Shown: positions 1 to 8,869 of the stretch, one piece after another
Layout: every line of letters starts with the position of its first letter
Position numbering within the stretch: the stretch's first letter is position 1
Translations under genes and position numbers: made by a program
Notes under the pieces: generated by a model
Told to the model about the DNA's origin: nothing
Seen by the model: the letters and a program-made list of their open reading frames with translations, nothing else
The model's database searches: none
Source of the DNA: Paracoccus salsus
GTDB lineage: Bacteria > Pseudomonadota > Alphaproteobacteria > Rhodobacterales > Rhodobacteraceae
Assembly: GCF_021556615.1 (NCBI RefSeq)
Contig: NZ_JAKGGD010000001.1
Coordinates: 372,001 to 436,000, forward strand
Length of the DNA: 64,000 nucleotides
Direction: 5' to 3'

Positions 1-1
1 C

Positions 2-583
2 GCACGGCTTCTCCCGACCATCCGCTCGCGCTGCCGGACGCTGCGGCTGAGCCCGCTGGATCCCGAACTGATGGCGCAGGCGCTGGCCGGCCTCGGCGTC
101 AACGAGGATGCCGAGGCCCTGGCCGCGCTGTCGGACGGATCGGTCGGCGAGGCGCTGCGTCTGTCCGGACAGGACGGGCTGGCACGGTATCAGCAGATCG
201 TGAACCTGTTTGCGACCCTGCCCCGCCTCGACCGCATGGCCGCGGCCAAACTGTCGGAGGCGGCTGCCGGGCGCGCGAATGCCGATGGCGATCCCTTCGA
301 TCTGACCGTCACGCTGCTGGACCGTTTCCTGACCCGCACCGCACGCGCGGGGCTTGTCGGCGCGCCCTTGCCGCAGGCCGCGCGAGGCGAGGGCGCGCTG
401 CTGGCCCGACTGTCGCCCGACGACCGCGCCGCCCGCGACTGGGCCGGCGCCCAGGCCCGGCTGTCGGCCCGCGCCCGGACAGGGCGGGCCGTCAACCTTG
501 ACCCTGCGGCGCTGGTGATGGATATGCTGACCGAACTGGCGCATCTGCCGCCGGCGCAATCCGCCCTGCCAGCCAAGAGTTGA
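2..583 (+). CDS. holB: DNA polymerase III subunit delta' (3' part)
   Basis: This is the C-terminal 193 residues of the clamp-loader delta' subunit, which helps load the sliding clamp on DNA. The frame is already open at base 2, so the gene starts outside the window. The visible part begins with LLPTIRSRC, the SRC motif of AAA+ clamp-loader subunits, followed by the helical C-terminal collar region (LSDGSVGEALRL). It is followed 3 bp later by tatD, a holB-tatD order common in alphaproteobacteria. The truncation is only the window edge. Confidence 0.85.
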   Translation, partial: ARLLPTIRSRCRTLRLSPLDPELMAQALAGLGVNEDAEALAALSDGSVGEALRLSGQDGLARYQQIVNLFATLPRLDRMAAAKLSEAAAGRANADGDPFDLTVTLLDRFLTRTARAGLVGAPLPQAARGEGALLARLSPDDRAARDWAGAQARLSARARTGRAVNLDPAALVMDMLTELAHLPPAQSALPAKS

Positions 584-586
584 CCC

Positions 587-1393
587 ATGACCCAAGCGGC
601 CACCACGCCGATTGTCGACAGCCATTGCCACCTGGACTTCCCCGATTTCGATGGCGAACACGATGCGCTGATCGCCCGGGCACGCGAGGCCGGGGTGACG
701 CGAATGGTCACGATCTGCACCAAGCTGCGCCTCGAACCGCGGGTGCGCGCGCTGGCCGAGGCACACGCGGGTGTCTTCTACGCGGCCGGGACCCACCCGA
801 TGAGCGTCGCCAGCGAACCGATGGCCGGCCTCGATGAGCTGACGGCGCTGGCCGATCACCCGAAATTCGTGGGCATTGGCGAGACCGGCCTCGACTATCA
901 TTACACCGCCGACAGCGCGGCAGCGCAGCAGGAAAGCCTGCGTGTCCATATCGAGGCGGCGCGGCGCACGGGGCTGCCGCTGATCATCCACGCCCGCGAC
1001 GCCGATGACGACATGGCGCGCATCCTGACCGACGAACACCGTGCGGGCGGCTATTCCTGCGTGATGCATTGTTTCAGTTCCGGCGCAGGGCTGGCGGGTG
1101 CCGCGCTGGATCTGGGCTTTTACCTGTCGATGTCGGGGATCGCGGCCTTTCCACGTTCGACCGCGTTGCGCGAGATCTTCGCGGCCGCCCCGATCGACCG
1201 CATCCTCGTCGAGACCGACAGCCCGTATCTCGCCCCGCCCCCGCATCGCGGGCGGCGAAACGAGCCTGCCTATGTCACCGGGACGGCGGCGGTCGGGGCC
1301 CGGCTTTTCGACATGGACTATGCCGAATTCGCCCGCCAGACCTCGGCCAATTTCGACCGCCTGTTCTGGAAGGCCGCAGGAGAGCGGGCGTGA
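587..1393 (+). CDS. TatD family metal-dependent hydrolase
   Basis: A 268-residue TatD/YcfH-type protein, a TIM-barrel metal-dependent DNase. The first metal motif HCH is at residues 13-15. The other family motifs are present in order: GIGETGLDYHY, IIHARDAD, MHCFSSG and VETDSPYLAPPPHRGRRNEP. Length is normal for the family. It starts at the ATG 3 bp after the holB stop, and its stop overlaps the GTG start of the next gene (GTGA), so holB, tatD and the MBL gene look translationally coupled. Physiological substrate is not evident. Confidence 0.9.
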   Translation: MTQAATTPIVDSHCHLDFPDFDGEHDALIARAREAGVTRMVTICTKLRLEPRVRALAEAHAGVFYAAGTHPMSVASEPMAGLDELTALADHPKFVGIGETGLDYHYTADSAAAQQESLRVHIEAARRTGLPLIIHARDADDDMARILTDEHRAGGYSCVMHCFSSGAGLAGAALDLGFYLSMSGIAAFPRSTALREIFAAAPIDRILVETDSPYLAPPPHRGRRNEPAYVTGTAAVGARLFDMDYAEFARQTSANFDRLFWKAAGERA

Positions 1394-2214
1394 TCCGCGC
1401 CACGATCCTCGGATGCGGCTCGTCGGGTGGCGTTCCCAGACTGGGCGGCCGCTGGGGGGCATGCGACCCCGCCAATCCCCGCAACCGCCGCCGGCGCTGC
1501 GCCCTGCTGGTCGAACGGGACGGGGCGGATGGCACGACGCAGGTGCTGATCGACACCGGTCCCGACATGGTGCCGCAGCTTCTGGATGCCGGTGTCGCCA
1601 CGCTGGATGCGGTCATCTATTCGCACGCCCATGCCGATCACGTCCACGGAATCGATGATCTGCGCCAGCTGGTCTACAATTCACGGCGCAAGATCCCGGT
1701 CTGGGCGGACGCGCCGACCGCCGCCGCGCTGGTCGAACGCTTCGCCTATATCTTCGACACGCCTCCCGGCAGTTTTTATCCTCCGGTCGCCGAACTTCAT
1801 CCGCTTGTCGGGCCGGTCACGATCGAGGGGCCGGGCGGCGCGATCATTTTCCATCCGTTTCGCGTCGCGCATGGCGAGATCACCGCACTTGGGTTTCGAA
1901 TCGGCGGGCTGGTCTATCTGCCCGACGTATCGCAGATCCCCGACCTGGCCTGGCCGCTGATCGAGGGCGCCGAGATCTTCATATGCGACGCGCTGCGTCC
2001 CGAGCCGCATCCAAGCCACGCCCATCTGGCGCAGGCGCTGGAATGGCTGGCACGCGCCGGGACCCCGCGCGGCGTGCTGACCAACATGCATATTGACATG
2101 GACTATGACGAGGTGCTGGCCCAAACACCCGACCATATCGTTCCGGCCCATGACGGGATGGTGGTCGAAGTCACGCCGGACGGCCCGCCCGCGGTTGCGG
2201 CGCCGCCGATTTGA
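1390..2214 (+). CDS. MBL fold metallo-hydrolase (PhnP-like)
   Basis: A 274-residue metallo-beta-lactamase fold protein. It opens with GCGSSGGVPR and has the zinc motif HAHADH at residues 79-84. Later metal ligands are visible in YLPDVS and near the C-terminus (TNMHIDMDY, VPAHDG). The layout resembles PhnP, a phosphoribosyl cyclic phosphodiesterase, but no phn lyase genes are nearby, so the substrate is open. The start is the GTG that overlaps the tatD stop; the frame is open further upstream, but only antiparallel to the TatD reading. Its stop overlaps the TTG start of the transporter gene. Confidence 0.85.
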   Translation: MIRATILGCGSSGGVPRLGGRWGACDPANPRNRRRRCALLVERDGADGTTQVLIDTGPDMVPQLLDAGVATLDAVIYSHAHADHVHGIDDLRQLVYNSRRKIPVWADAPTAAALVERFAYIFDTPPGSFYPPVAELHPLVGPVTIEGPGGAIIFHPFRVAHGEITALGFRIGGLVYLPDVSQIPDLAWPLIEGAEIFICDALRPEPHPSHAHLAQALEWLARAGTPRGVLTNMHIDMDYDEVLAQTPDHIVPAHDGMVVEVTPDGPPAVAAPPI

Positions 2215-3155
2215 GCGCGCTTTTCACGATCATCCTGCCGGTCTTTCTGGTGATCGGATTTGGCTATTTCGTCAGCTGGCGCGGCTGGTTTTCCGAGGGC
2301 GCCGTTGACGGGCTGATGCGCTTTGCCCAGAACTTCGCCGTGCCGACGTTGCTGTTCGCATCGATGGCGCGGCTGGATCTGGGCACCGAGTTCCGGCCGA
2401 CCCTGCTGGTCGCCTTCTACAGTGGCGCAATGGCCAGCTATGCGGTCGGCTGGGCGGGTGCGCGTTTCCTCTTCGACCGCCCGCCCGCCGACTGCGTGGC
2501 GATCGGGTTTGTCTGCCTGTTCTCCAACACCCTCCTGCTGGGCGTGCCGATCACCGAACGCGCCTTCGGGTCTGCCGCGCTGGACGGCAACTGGGCCATC
2601 ATCGCGCTGCATTCCCCGGCGCTTTACACCTTCGGCATCACGGCCATGGAATTCACCCGCGCGCGTGGCAGCGGCCTTGCGGTGGGGCATGTCACGCTGC
2701 GGGCCCTGTCGGGAGTTCTGCGCACACCTCTGGTCATCGGCATCGCGCTCGGGCTGGCGATGAACCTGTCGATGCTGGCCGGGCTTGTCATGCCCGAGGG
2801 GTTCTGGGCGGCGGTGGACATGATCGCGCGGTCGGCCCTGCCCGCCGCGCTGTTCGGTCTGGGCGGCGTGCTCTACCGCTATCGCCCGGAGGGCGACATG
2901 GCGACCATCGCGATGTGTTGCGCCTGCTCGCTGCTCCTGCACCCGGCGATCACCTTCGGCATGGCGCACCTGCTGTCGCTGGACGTGGCGGGCACACGAT
3001 CGGCGGTCGTGACCGCCGCGATGGCGCCAGGCATCAACGCCTATGTCTTTGCCAGTATCTACGGCACGGCACGGCGTGTGGCGGCCTCGTCGGTCCTGAT
3101 CGGGACCGCGGCTTCGGTGCTGAGCACATGGTTATGGCTGGCGGTCCTGCCCTGA
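2211..3155 (+). CDS. AEC family transporter (auxin efflux carrier type)
   Basis: A 314-residue integral membrane protein of the AEC family, which exports organic acids in bacteria. It opens with the hydrophobic segment FTIILPVFLVIGFGYFVSW and has a further run of about nine membrane segments. Family features such as FAVPTLLFASMA and APGINAYVFA are present. The TTG start overlaps the preceding stop (TTGA), which suggests coupling to the hydrolase gene. The gene ends tail to tail with dgoA, 16 bp away. The substrate cannot be read from the sequence. Confidence 0.85.
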   Translation: MSALFTIILPVFLVIGFGYFVSWRGWFSEGAVDGLMRFAQNFAVPTLLFASMARLDLGTEFRPTLLVAFYSGAMASYAVGWAGARFLFDRPPADCVAIGFVCLFSNTLLLGVPITERAFGSAALDGNWAIIALHSPALYTFGITAMEFTRARGSGLAVGHVTLRALSGVLRTPLVIGIALGLAMNLSMLAGLVMPEGFWAAVDMIARSALPAALFGLGGVLYRYRPEGDMATIAMCCACSLLLHPAITFGMAHLLSLDVAGTRSAVVTAAMAPGINAYVFASIYGTARRVAASSVLIGTAASVLSTWLWLAVLP

Positions 3156-3171
3156 CGGCGAAACCGGGTGT

Positions 3172-3774
3172 TCAGGCCAATGCGTCCCACGCCGCGATGA
3201 CCGCGCGGGCCTTGTCAGCCACCACCGCCGCCGTGTCGCCCGGCTTGTAAAGCGCGGAACCGATCCCGAATCCGGTCGCCCCCGCCGCGCACCACTCGGC
3301 CATGTTCCCGGTCGAGACCCCGCCCACCGCGTAAAGCGGCAGATGCGGCGGCAGCACGGCGCGCATCGCGCGCAGGCCCGCCGGCCCGACCAGTTCACCC
3401 GGGAACAGCTTCAGCGCGTCGGCCCCGGCGGCAATGGCGGCGAACGCCTCGGTGGGGGTCATGACGCCGGGAAAGCTGAGCAAGCCTGCCGCCTTGCTGG
3501 CGCCGATGACGGCGGCATCGCAGTTCGGTGACACGATGAGACATGCGCCGGTCCGGGCCACCGCCTGCACCTGGTCCACCCTCAGCACGGTGCCCGCACC
3601 GATCCGGGCGATGCCACCAAATCGCGCCTGCAAGGCCGCGATGCTGTCCAGCGCATCGGGCGAGTTCAGCGGCACCTCGATCATCGTGACGCCCGCCTCG
3701 ACCAGCGCCACACCGATCGCGGGCGCTTGGGCAGGGGTGATGCCGCGCAGGATGGCGACGATGTTCCTGTTCAT
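3172..3774 (-). CDS. dgoA: 2-dehydro-3-deoxy-6-phosphogalactonate aldolase
   Basis: A 200-residue class I aldolase of the KDPG/KDPGal family. It cleaves 2-dehydro-3-deoxy-6-phosphogalactonate to pyruvate and glyceraldehyde 3-phosphate in the De Ley-Doudoroff route. N-terminal NIVAILRGITP, GAGTVL and the Schiff-base lysine K122 in LKLFPGE are visible. The ATG overlaps the stop of dgoK by 4 bp (ATGA), so kinase and aldolase are made together. The kinase partner is the reason to prefer DgoA over a KDPG aldolase. Confidence 0.9.
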   Translation of the reverse strand: MNRNIVAILRGITPAQAPAIGVALVEAGVTMIEVPLNSPDALDSIAALQARFGGIARIGAGTVLRVDQVQAVARTGACLIVSPNCDAAVIGASKAAGLLSFPGVMTPTEAFAAIAAGADALKLFPGELVGPAGLRAMRAVLPPHLPLYAVGGVSTGNMAEWCAAGATGFGIGSALYKPGDTAAVVADKARAVIAAWDALA

Positions 3775-4667
3775 GGCGTTTCCCTGATGCTTTGCCAGGC
3801 GCGATGCAGCCCGGCGAGGGTCGAGGCCTCGCCATCGGCCTGGTGCACGGTGACCCCCTGCGCGGCCAGCGCGCGGGCGTAGAGGGCAGACAACGCCTCT
3901 GCCCCGACGATGGCGATCTCTTGCCCCAGCCAATAGGCCTTGGCGCCGGCCAGCTCGCATCCGATCAGCAGGCCCGACAGCCGCGAGGCGGCGTTGTCCG
4001 GGTCCTGATCGCCGACCAGCGCGGCGGCACGCAACTGGAACAGGCGGCCATAGGCGCGGTGCGGCTGGGACAAGGCCTCGGCCACCGCCTCGTCGAACGC
4101 GGCATTCCCCGAAGCCGTGCCAAGCGTGTGGCGCAGGACCGATTTCTGCGACAGCAACGCGAACAACTCGCCGGTCATGAAGCTTTGAAAATGACACAGT
4201 TCGCCAGCCGAGATCCGGGCCCATTTCGTGTGGGTGCCGGGCATGCAGGCCACGCCGTCGAAATCGGGCCGCGCCGCCAGCAACCCCGCAATCTGGGTTT
4301 CTTCGCCGCGCATCACATCGGGCGGCTCCTGCTGACGGATCCCGCAGGCGATCCAGACGCGCTGGCCCGGAACCCTGACAAGTCGCGGCACCGCCTGGGT
4401 CGGAACGGCCGCATAGGGCGCCTCGACCCACCCCTCGCGAGAGCCGACCATGCCGCAGGCAACCACCGGCAGTTCGCCCCAGCCCTGCGTCGCCTGCGCA
4501 AGCACGCTGGCGAAATCGTCACGACATAGCCCGCCCTGGCGCGATTCGCGACGCGCCTGCATCCGGGCGCCGTGCATCGCCCACAGGCGCAGATTGGTCG
4601 TACCCCAGTCGATCGCGATCCAGTCGGCCGCGATCCGGTCCGCGGCGATCCGCTCGGGTCCTTTCAT
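3771..4667 (-). CDS. dgoK: 2-dehydro-3-deoxygalactonokinase
   Basis: A 298-residue kinase that phosphorylates 2-dehydro-3-deoxygalactonate before cleavage by DgoA. The ATP-binding motif DWGTTN is at residues 20-25; CMPGTHTKWA and the later nucleotide-binding region VGDQDPDNAAS are typical. The start is the ATG preceded by GGAAG; upstream in-frame starts lack a site. The first 19 residues contain a short direct repeat (RIAAD twice, then WIAID) that is absent from the catalytic fold. No dgoD dehydratase, transporter or regulator is adjacent, so the pair is an isolated half of the pathway. Confidence 0.88.
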   Translation of the reverse strand: MKGPERIAADRIAADWIAIDWGTTNLRLWAMHGARMQARRESRQGGLCRDDFASVLAQATQGWGELPVVACGMVGSREGWVEAPYAAVPTQAVPRLVRVPGQRVWIACGIRQQEPPDVMRGEETQIAGLLAARPDFDGVACMPGTHTKWARISAGELCHFQSFMTGELFALLSQKSVLRHTLGTASGNAAFDEAVAEALSQPHRAYGRLFQLRAAALVGDQDPDNAASRLSGLLIGCELAGAKAYWLGQEIAIVGAEALSALYARALAAQGVTVHQADGEASTLAGLHRAWQSIRETP

Positions 4668-4759
4668 GGCGTTCTTCCTTCGATCATCCGGATTCTTGGT
4701 GTAAAGCTGCATCGCAATCGCGACCCCGGCACGGCGTTGAAGCTTGCCCCGATCGCTGC

Positions 4760-5476
4760 TCAGCCCGTGCGGCGAAACGTGACGTAATGCGGTACGCGTC
4801 CCTCGCGCAGGGCCTTCTGCTCGTAGCGCGTGCTGATCCAGTCCTGCCATGGCTGGTCCGTGTCGGCGACGGTCTCGAACCCGGCCGACGGCACCTCTTC
4901 GCGTGTCTGGCGGATGTAGTCGGGGATATCACTTGCGACACGAAACTCGCCGCCGGGCCGCATGACCCGCGCCAGAGGCAGCAGATGCTCGGGCGTCACG
5001 AAGCGGCGCCGGTGGTGCCGTGCCTTCGGCCAGGGGTCCGGATACATCAGGAACGCACGCTCGATGCTGGCATCGGGCAGCACATCCATCAGATCGCGCG
5101 CATCGCCGGGGTGGACGCTGACATTGCCGATCCCGGCGGTCCTGATCTTGCCCAGCAGCATCGCCACGCCATTGATGAAAGGCTCGCAGCCGATGATCCC
5201 GATCCCGGGATATCTGGCGGCCATGTGGACCATGTGCTCGCCCCCGCCAAAGCCGATTTCCAGCCACACCGGGCGGGCGTCGCCGAAGATCCGGGCCGGG
5301 TCGACCGGCGCGCGACCGGGGTTTTCCTGGACGCTGATCCCGCGCGGACGCAGATCGCCAAGATCCTCGCTCAGATAGCCCTTCTGGCTGGGGCGCAAGG
5401 TCTTGCCGTGCCGCCTTCCATAGAAATTGCGGCGCGGCGGATGGGGATCGAAGGCGGGTCTTTGCGGGTCACTCAT
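4760..5476 (-). CDS. trmB: tRNA (guanosine(46)-N7)-methyltransferase
   Basis: A 238-residue SAM-dependent methyltransferase that makes m7G46 in tRNA. The SAM-binding motif LEIGFGGGEH, the GCEPF acidic end of strand 2, and the family signature FLMYPDPWPKARHHRRR are all present. The N-terminus (YGRRHGKTLRPSQ) is the usual alphaproteobacterial one. Two in-frame ATGs, at 5476 and 5494, are possible; neither has a clear ribosome site, and I chose the inner one. metK, a frequent neighbour of trmB in this group as I recall it, is not next to it here. Confidence 0.9.
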   Translation of the reverse strand: MSDPQRPAFDPHPPRRNFYGRRHGKTLRPSQKGYLSEDLGDLRPRGISVQENPGRAPVDPARIFGDARPVWLEIGFGGGEHMVHMAARYPGIGIIGCEPFINGVAMLLGKIRTAGIGNVSVHPGDARDLMDVLPDASIERAFLMYPDPWPKARHHRRRFVTPEHLLPLARVMRPGGEFRVASDIPDYIRQTREEVPSAGFETVADTDQPWQDWISTRYEQKALREGRVPHYVTFRRTG

Positions 5477-5572
5477 GGCGTGGGATTGCCGCATCGCCAG
5501 TTTCAGGTCAAGACCGCAAGACCTGTCCTTGCCTGCCTGCCGTCGAAGATCGTCGTTGCCATCGCCACATAT

Positions 5573-5625
5573 CCCTGCGGGGGGGGTCCGGGGGGCTGGC
5601 CCCCCGGCCGTCGCGGGACGCAGGG
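5573..5625. repeat. Nested GC-rich inverted repeat
   Basis: An outer arm CCCTGCG (5573-5579) pairs with CGCAGGG (5619-5625), and an inner perfect stem CCGGGGGG (5588-5595) pairs with CCCCCCGG (5600-5607) around the loop CTGG. It lies between the 5' end of trmB and the 3' end of rnj. There is no T-tract, so it is not a classic intrinsic terminator. It resembles GC-rich intergenic repeats common in Rhodobacterales genomes and may end rnj transcripts or stabilise their 3' end. Confidence 0.55.
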
Positions 5626-5641
5626 AGGCCCTCCCGCCGTC

Positions 5642-7318
5642 TCAGTCGGCCATCAACCGGCTGATGATGACCGTCACCTCCGGCTTCTTGCCGATCTCCT
5701 CCATCGAGACCTGGCGCGTGATCTTGCGGATCGCCTCGTCCATCTTCTTGTCGTTGCGGACGGTCCGGTCGTCGGCGCCCTCCAGGAACTCCGCCAGTTC
5801 GCCCTCGATATGACGGGCAAGATCGTCGCCGCCACGGGTGCGTGCCGGCAGGCCCAGCAGTTCGACCCAGGCATCCGGCAGGACCTTGTCCTCCTCGTCC
5901 ACGATCACGCTGACCAGGGCATGGCCGTTCAGCGCCATCCGGATGCGGTCGCGCACGATCCCGTCCATGGCGCCGACAAGCACGGTGCCATCCAGATAGA
6001 GGCGCCCGGTCTCGACCTGGTCGACGACCCTTGGCGCGTCGCCGGTCAGGTCCAGCATGGTGCCGTTGGGCGCGATGTCCGAGGCGATGCCCTTGCTCCG
6101 CGCCAGCAGCATGTGCTCGCGCAGATGCAGATGCTCGCCATGCATCGGGATCACGATCTCGGGCTTCAGCAAGTCGTGCAGCGCCTCGATGTCGGGACGG
6201 TTGGCGTGACCCGAAACGTGAAACAGACCGTCGTCGGCGTCGAACACATCCACGCCGATCTCGCTCAGCGCGTTCATGATCCGGCCGACCGATCGTTCGT
6301 TGCCGGGGATCGTTTTCGAACTGAACAGGAAACTGTCGCCCTCTTTCAGCGACAGGCCCAGATACCGGCCGCGCGACAACTGCGCGCTGGCGGCACGCCG
6401 TTCGCCCTGGCTGCCTGTCACAAGCAGCATCACCTTGCCACGCGGCAGGCTCGCCGCCTCGTCGGGCCCGATCGTGTCAGGGAAATCGGTCAGCACCCCG
6501 GTCTCCAGACCGACACCGACCATCCGCCGCATCGCCCGGCCCAGCAGGCAGACCTTGCGGCCGGACGCGATCGCGGCGTCGGACAGCGTCTTCAGCCGGG
6601 CGACATTGCTGGCGAAGGTTGTGGCCACGACCATGTTCTTCTGCGCCATGACCCATTCCAGGATCGGGTTCGCCAGCAACGCCTCGGACCGGCCCGGATG
6701 GGTCGTGAAGACATTGGTCGAATCGCAGGCCAGAACCTTGATGCCACGCCCCTCGCTGGCGATGTCGTGCCACATGATCGCGTCGAAGGCATCGCCCACC
6801 ACGGGCGTTCCATCCAGCTTGAAATCGCCGGTGTGGACGATCCGCCCGCCGGGCGTGTCGATGATCAGTGCGGCGCTTTCGGGAATCGAGTGACTGACTG
6901 GAACGAACTGCACATTGAACGGTCCAAGCTGCGTCACCTCGGGGCGCGGTCCGGTGATCCGTACCGTGTCGGCGGGATGGCCCTGCTCATCCAGCTTGAG
7001 GCGGCACAGCGTGCCGGTGAACTGCCGCGCATAGATCGGCACGCGAAGCCGGGAATACAGATGCCCGACGGCGCCCAGATGATCCTCGTGGCCATGGGTG
7101 ATGAAGATCCCCTCAAGCCGATCACGGTTCTGCTCCAGCCAGGTGATGTCGGGCAGGATCAGATCGATGCCCGGGCTGCCGTCCATGTCGCCGAAGGTCA
7201 CCCCCAGATCCACGAGAATCAGCCGCTCCCTGCCCGGCGGGCCATATCCGTAGACATAGGCGTTCATGCCGATTTCGCCCGCGCCTCCAAGCGGCAGATA
7301 TATCAGGCGGTCAGCCAT
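5642..7318 (-). CDS. rnj: Ribonuclease J
   Basis: A 558-residue metallo-beta-lactamase/beta-CASP ribonuclease with 5'-3' exo- and endonuclease activity in RNA decay and rRNA maturation. It starts LIYLPLGGAGEIGMNAYVYG and has the zinc motif HGHEDH at residues 75-80, then the beta-CASP region with TGSQGERRAA and a C-terminal domain ending KKPEVTVIISRLMAD. A good AAGGAG site precedes the ATG. Its first 8 bases overlap the end of coaX. The order nuoN-birA-coaX-rnj is conserved in the group, so it probably depends in part on the nuo transcript. Confidence 0.93.
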   Translation of the reverse strand: MADRLIYLPLGGAGEIGMNAYVYGYGPPGRERLILVDLGVTFGDMDGSPGIDLILPDITWLEQNRDRLEGIFITHGHEDHLGAVGHLYSRLRVPIYARQFTGTLCRLKLDEQGHPADTVRITGPRPEVTQLGPFNVQFVPVSHSIPESAALIIDTPGGRIVHTGDFKLDGTPVVGDAFDAIMWHDIASEGRGIKVLACDSTNVFTTHPGRSEALLANPILEWVMAQKNMVVATTFASNVARLKTLSDAAIASGRKVCLLGRAMRRMVGVGLETGVLTDFPDTIGPDEAASLPRGKVMLLVTGSQGERRAASAQLSRGRYLGLSLKEGDSFLFSSKTIPGNERSVGRIMNALSEIGVDVFDADDGLFHVSGHANRPDIEALHDLLKPEIVIPMHGEHLHLREHMLLARSKGIASDIAPNGTMLDLTGDAPRVVDQVETGRLYLDGTVLVGAMDGIVRDRIRMALNGHALVSVIVDEEDKVLPDAWVELLGLPARTRGGDDLARHIEGELAEFLEGADDRTVRNDKKMDEAIRKITRQVSMEEIGKKPEVTVIISRLMAD

Positions 7319-8090
7319 TGCCCATCTCCTTGTTGTAATCGTGAATCAAGCGTAGTCCGTGAACCGTCAGATCGTCTTCTATCGCGTCGAACAGGTCAAA
7401 CCCCTGATCGAACAAAGGCGCAAGCCCGCCCGTCGCGATCACCTTCATCGGGCGGCCGCGTTCCGCCCTTATCTGCGTCACCACCCCCTGGACAAGCCCG
7501 ATATAGCCCCAGAAGATCCCGGACTGGATACAGGCAACCGTGTTCGTCCCGATCACCTTGGCCGGCATCGTCACATCGACATGCGGCAGGCTGGCCGCGC
7601 CCATGTGCAACGCCTCGAGCGACAGGTTCACGCCAGGCGCGATCGCGCCGCCAATATAGGCGCCGTCGATATCGACCACGTCGAAGGTCGTGGCGGTGCC
7701 GAAATCGACCACGATCAGATCGGGACCGTGACGATCGAAGCCCGCCAGGGTATTGACCAGTCGGTCCGGACCGACGGTCGTTCCGGTGTCGACCCGCGGC
7801 GGCACCGGCAGCAGGCAGTCCGGCTTGCCCACCACCAGCGGCCGTGTGTTGAAATAGCGGCTGCACAGGACGCGCAGGTTGAACATCACCCGCGGCGCGG
7901 TCGCGCTGATGATGCAGGCGTCGATCTGAAGATCGAATTTCTGCACCTCGATCAGCGTGCTGAGCCAGACGAAATACTCGTCCGCGGTCCGGCGATGATC
8001 CGTCGAGATACGCCAATGCGCCAGGAACTTCGCCCCGTCCCAGATCGAGAACACGGTATTCGTGTTGCCGGTATCGATGCACAGCAGCAT
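7311..8090 (-). CDS. coaX: Type III pantothenate kinase
   Basis: A 259-residue CoaX, the first step of CoA synthesis from pantothenate. The phosphate-binding DTGNTN motif is at residues 6-11; GPDRLVN, VDFGTATTFD and GGAIAPG motifs of the acetate-kinase-like fold follow. It starts at the ATG 5 bp after the birA stop and overlaps rnj by 8 bp. Type III enzymes are, as known for the family, not feedback-inhibited by CoA. panC and panB lie about 31 kb further along the window. Confidence 0.93.
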   Translation of the reverse strand: MLLCIDTGNTNTVFSIWDGAKFLAHWRISTDHRRTADEYFVWLSTLIEVQKFDLQIDACIISATAPRVMFNLRVLCSRYFNTRPLVVGKPDCLLPVPPRVDTGTTVGPDRLVNTLAGFDRHGPDLIVVDFGTATTFDVVDIDGAYIGGAIAPGVNLSLEALHMGAASLPHVDVTMPAKVIGTNTVACIQSGIFWGYIGLVQGVVTQIRAERGRPMKVIATGGLAPLFDQGFDLFDAIEDDLTVHGLRLIHDYNKEMGNG

Positions 8091-8095
8091 GGGCG

Positions 8096-8869
8096 CTATC
8101 CCCCGCTGAAATAGATGTCGGCGGCCGGGATGGCCTGCCTGCCGCGCGCCGTGACCAGAAGCAGCGCGCCGGTCTCGTCGATGCCCTCGAATCGGCCGGT
8201 CGTTTCCACCGCGCCAGCGCGGGCCGTGATCGTTTCGCCCAGCCTCGCGGCCCGGGCAAGCCAGGCGGCCCGGATCGGTGCAAACCCATAGGCGCGCGTC
8301 TGGCGCCACCAATGATCGAAGGACCGGGCCAGCGCGTCCAGCACATCGTCGGGAGTGACGATCAGCCCGGTCTCGCCTCGAAGGCTGACCGGGCGCATCG
8401 CGCCCGGTTCCAGCAGGTCGGGGCTGGGCGCAGCCTCGAGGTTGACGCCGATGCCGATCGCAAGCGCCGTCACCTCCCCGCCGGAGCCGACGCTTTCCAG
8501 CAGGATCCCGGCCAGCTTGCCGCCATTCAGCAGAACGTCATTGGGCCATTTCAGCGCCAGGTTCAGATGCGGTCCGCACAGATGCACCAGCGCGTCGTGC
8601 ATCGCCAGCGCGGCGACAAAGGAAAGCCGCGCCGCGTCAGCGGGGCTGCCGCCGGGCCGCAGGACCAGCGTCGCGGCAAAGTTCCCGGGCGGATCGGTCC
8701 AGCCCCGGCCGCGACGGCCGCGCCCGGCCTCTTGCCGGCGTGCCATGATCCAGGTGGGCCCGCCCAGCCGGGGCACCATCCGTATGGCCTCGGCGTTCGT
8801 GCTGTCCACACGATCCAGGACGTGCCGCGCGAAACCTTCGGGCCAGGTCAGCGCCCTGCGGTCACTCAA
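8096..8869 (-). CDS. birA: Biotin--[acetyl-CoA-carboxylase] ligase
   Basis: A 257-residue monofunctional biotin protein ligase. It has VDSTNAEA, the biotin-binding loop GRGRRGRGW and [17 protein letters not shown], and lacks the N-terminal DNA-binding domain of E. coli BirA, so it is probably not a repressor. The only plausible start is TTG at 8869, which lies inside the end of nuoN (GTTGAGTGA), giving an 8-bp overlap. Its likely targets include the biotin domain of the pyruvate carboxylase at 28442-31876. birA directly after nuoN is also the arrangement reported in Paracoccus denitrificans. Confidence 0.88.
   Translation of the reverse strand: MSDRRALTWPEGFARHVLDRVDSTNAEAIRMVPRLGGPTWIMARRQEAGRGRRGRGWTDPPGNFAATLVLRPGGSPADAARLSFVAALAMHDALVHLCGPHLNLALKWPNDVLLNGGKLAGILLESVGSGGEVTALAIGIGVNLEAAPSPDLLEPGAMRPVSLRGETGLIVTPDDVLDALARSFDHWWRQTRAYGFAPIRAAWLARAARLGETITARAGAVETTGRFEGIDETGALLLVTARGRQAIPAADIYFSGG

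Noticed and set aside
5477..5572. A SAM-type riboswitch before trmB
   Set aside because: metK, the usual carrier of such switches in this group, is absent here, and I could not draw the conserved core in this short space.
4787..7756. A 989-codon plus-strand open frame
   Set aside because: It lies antisense to trmB and rnj, is rich in His/Arg/Gln/Asp in the manner of reverse-frame readings of GC-rich genes, and shows no domain.
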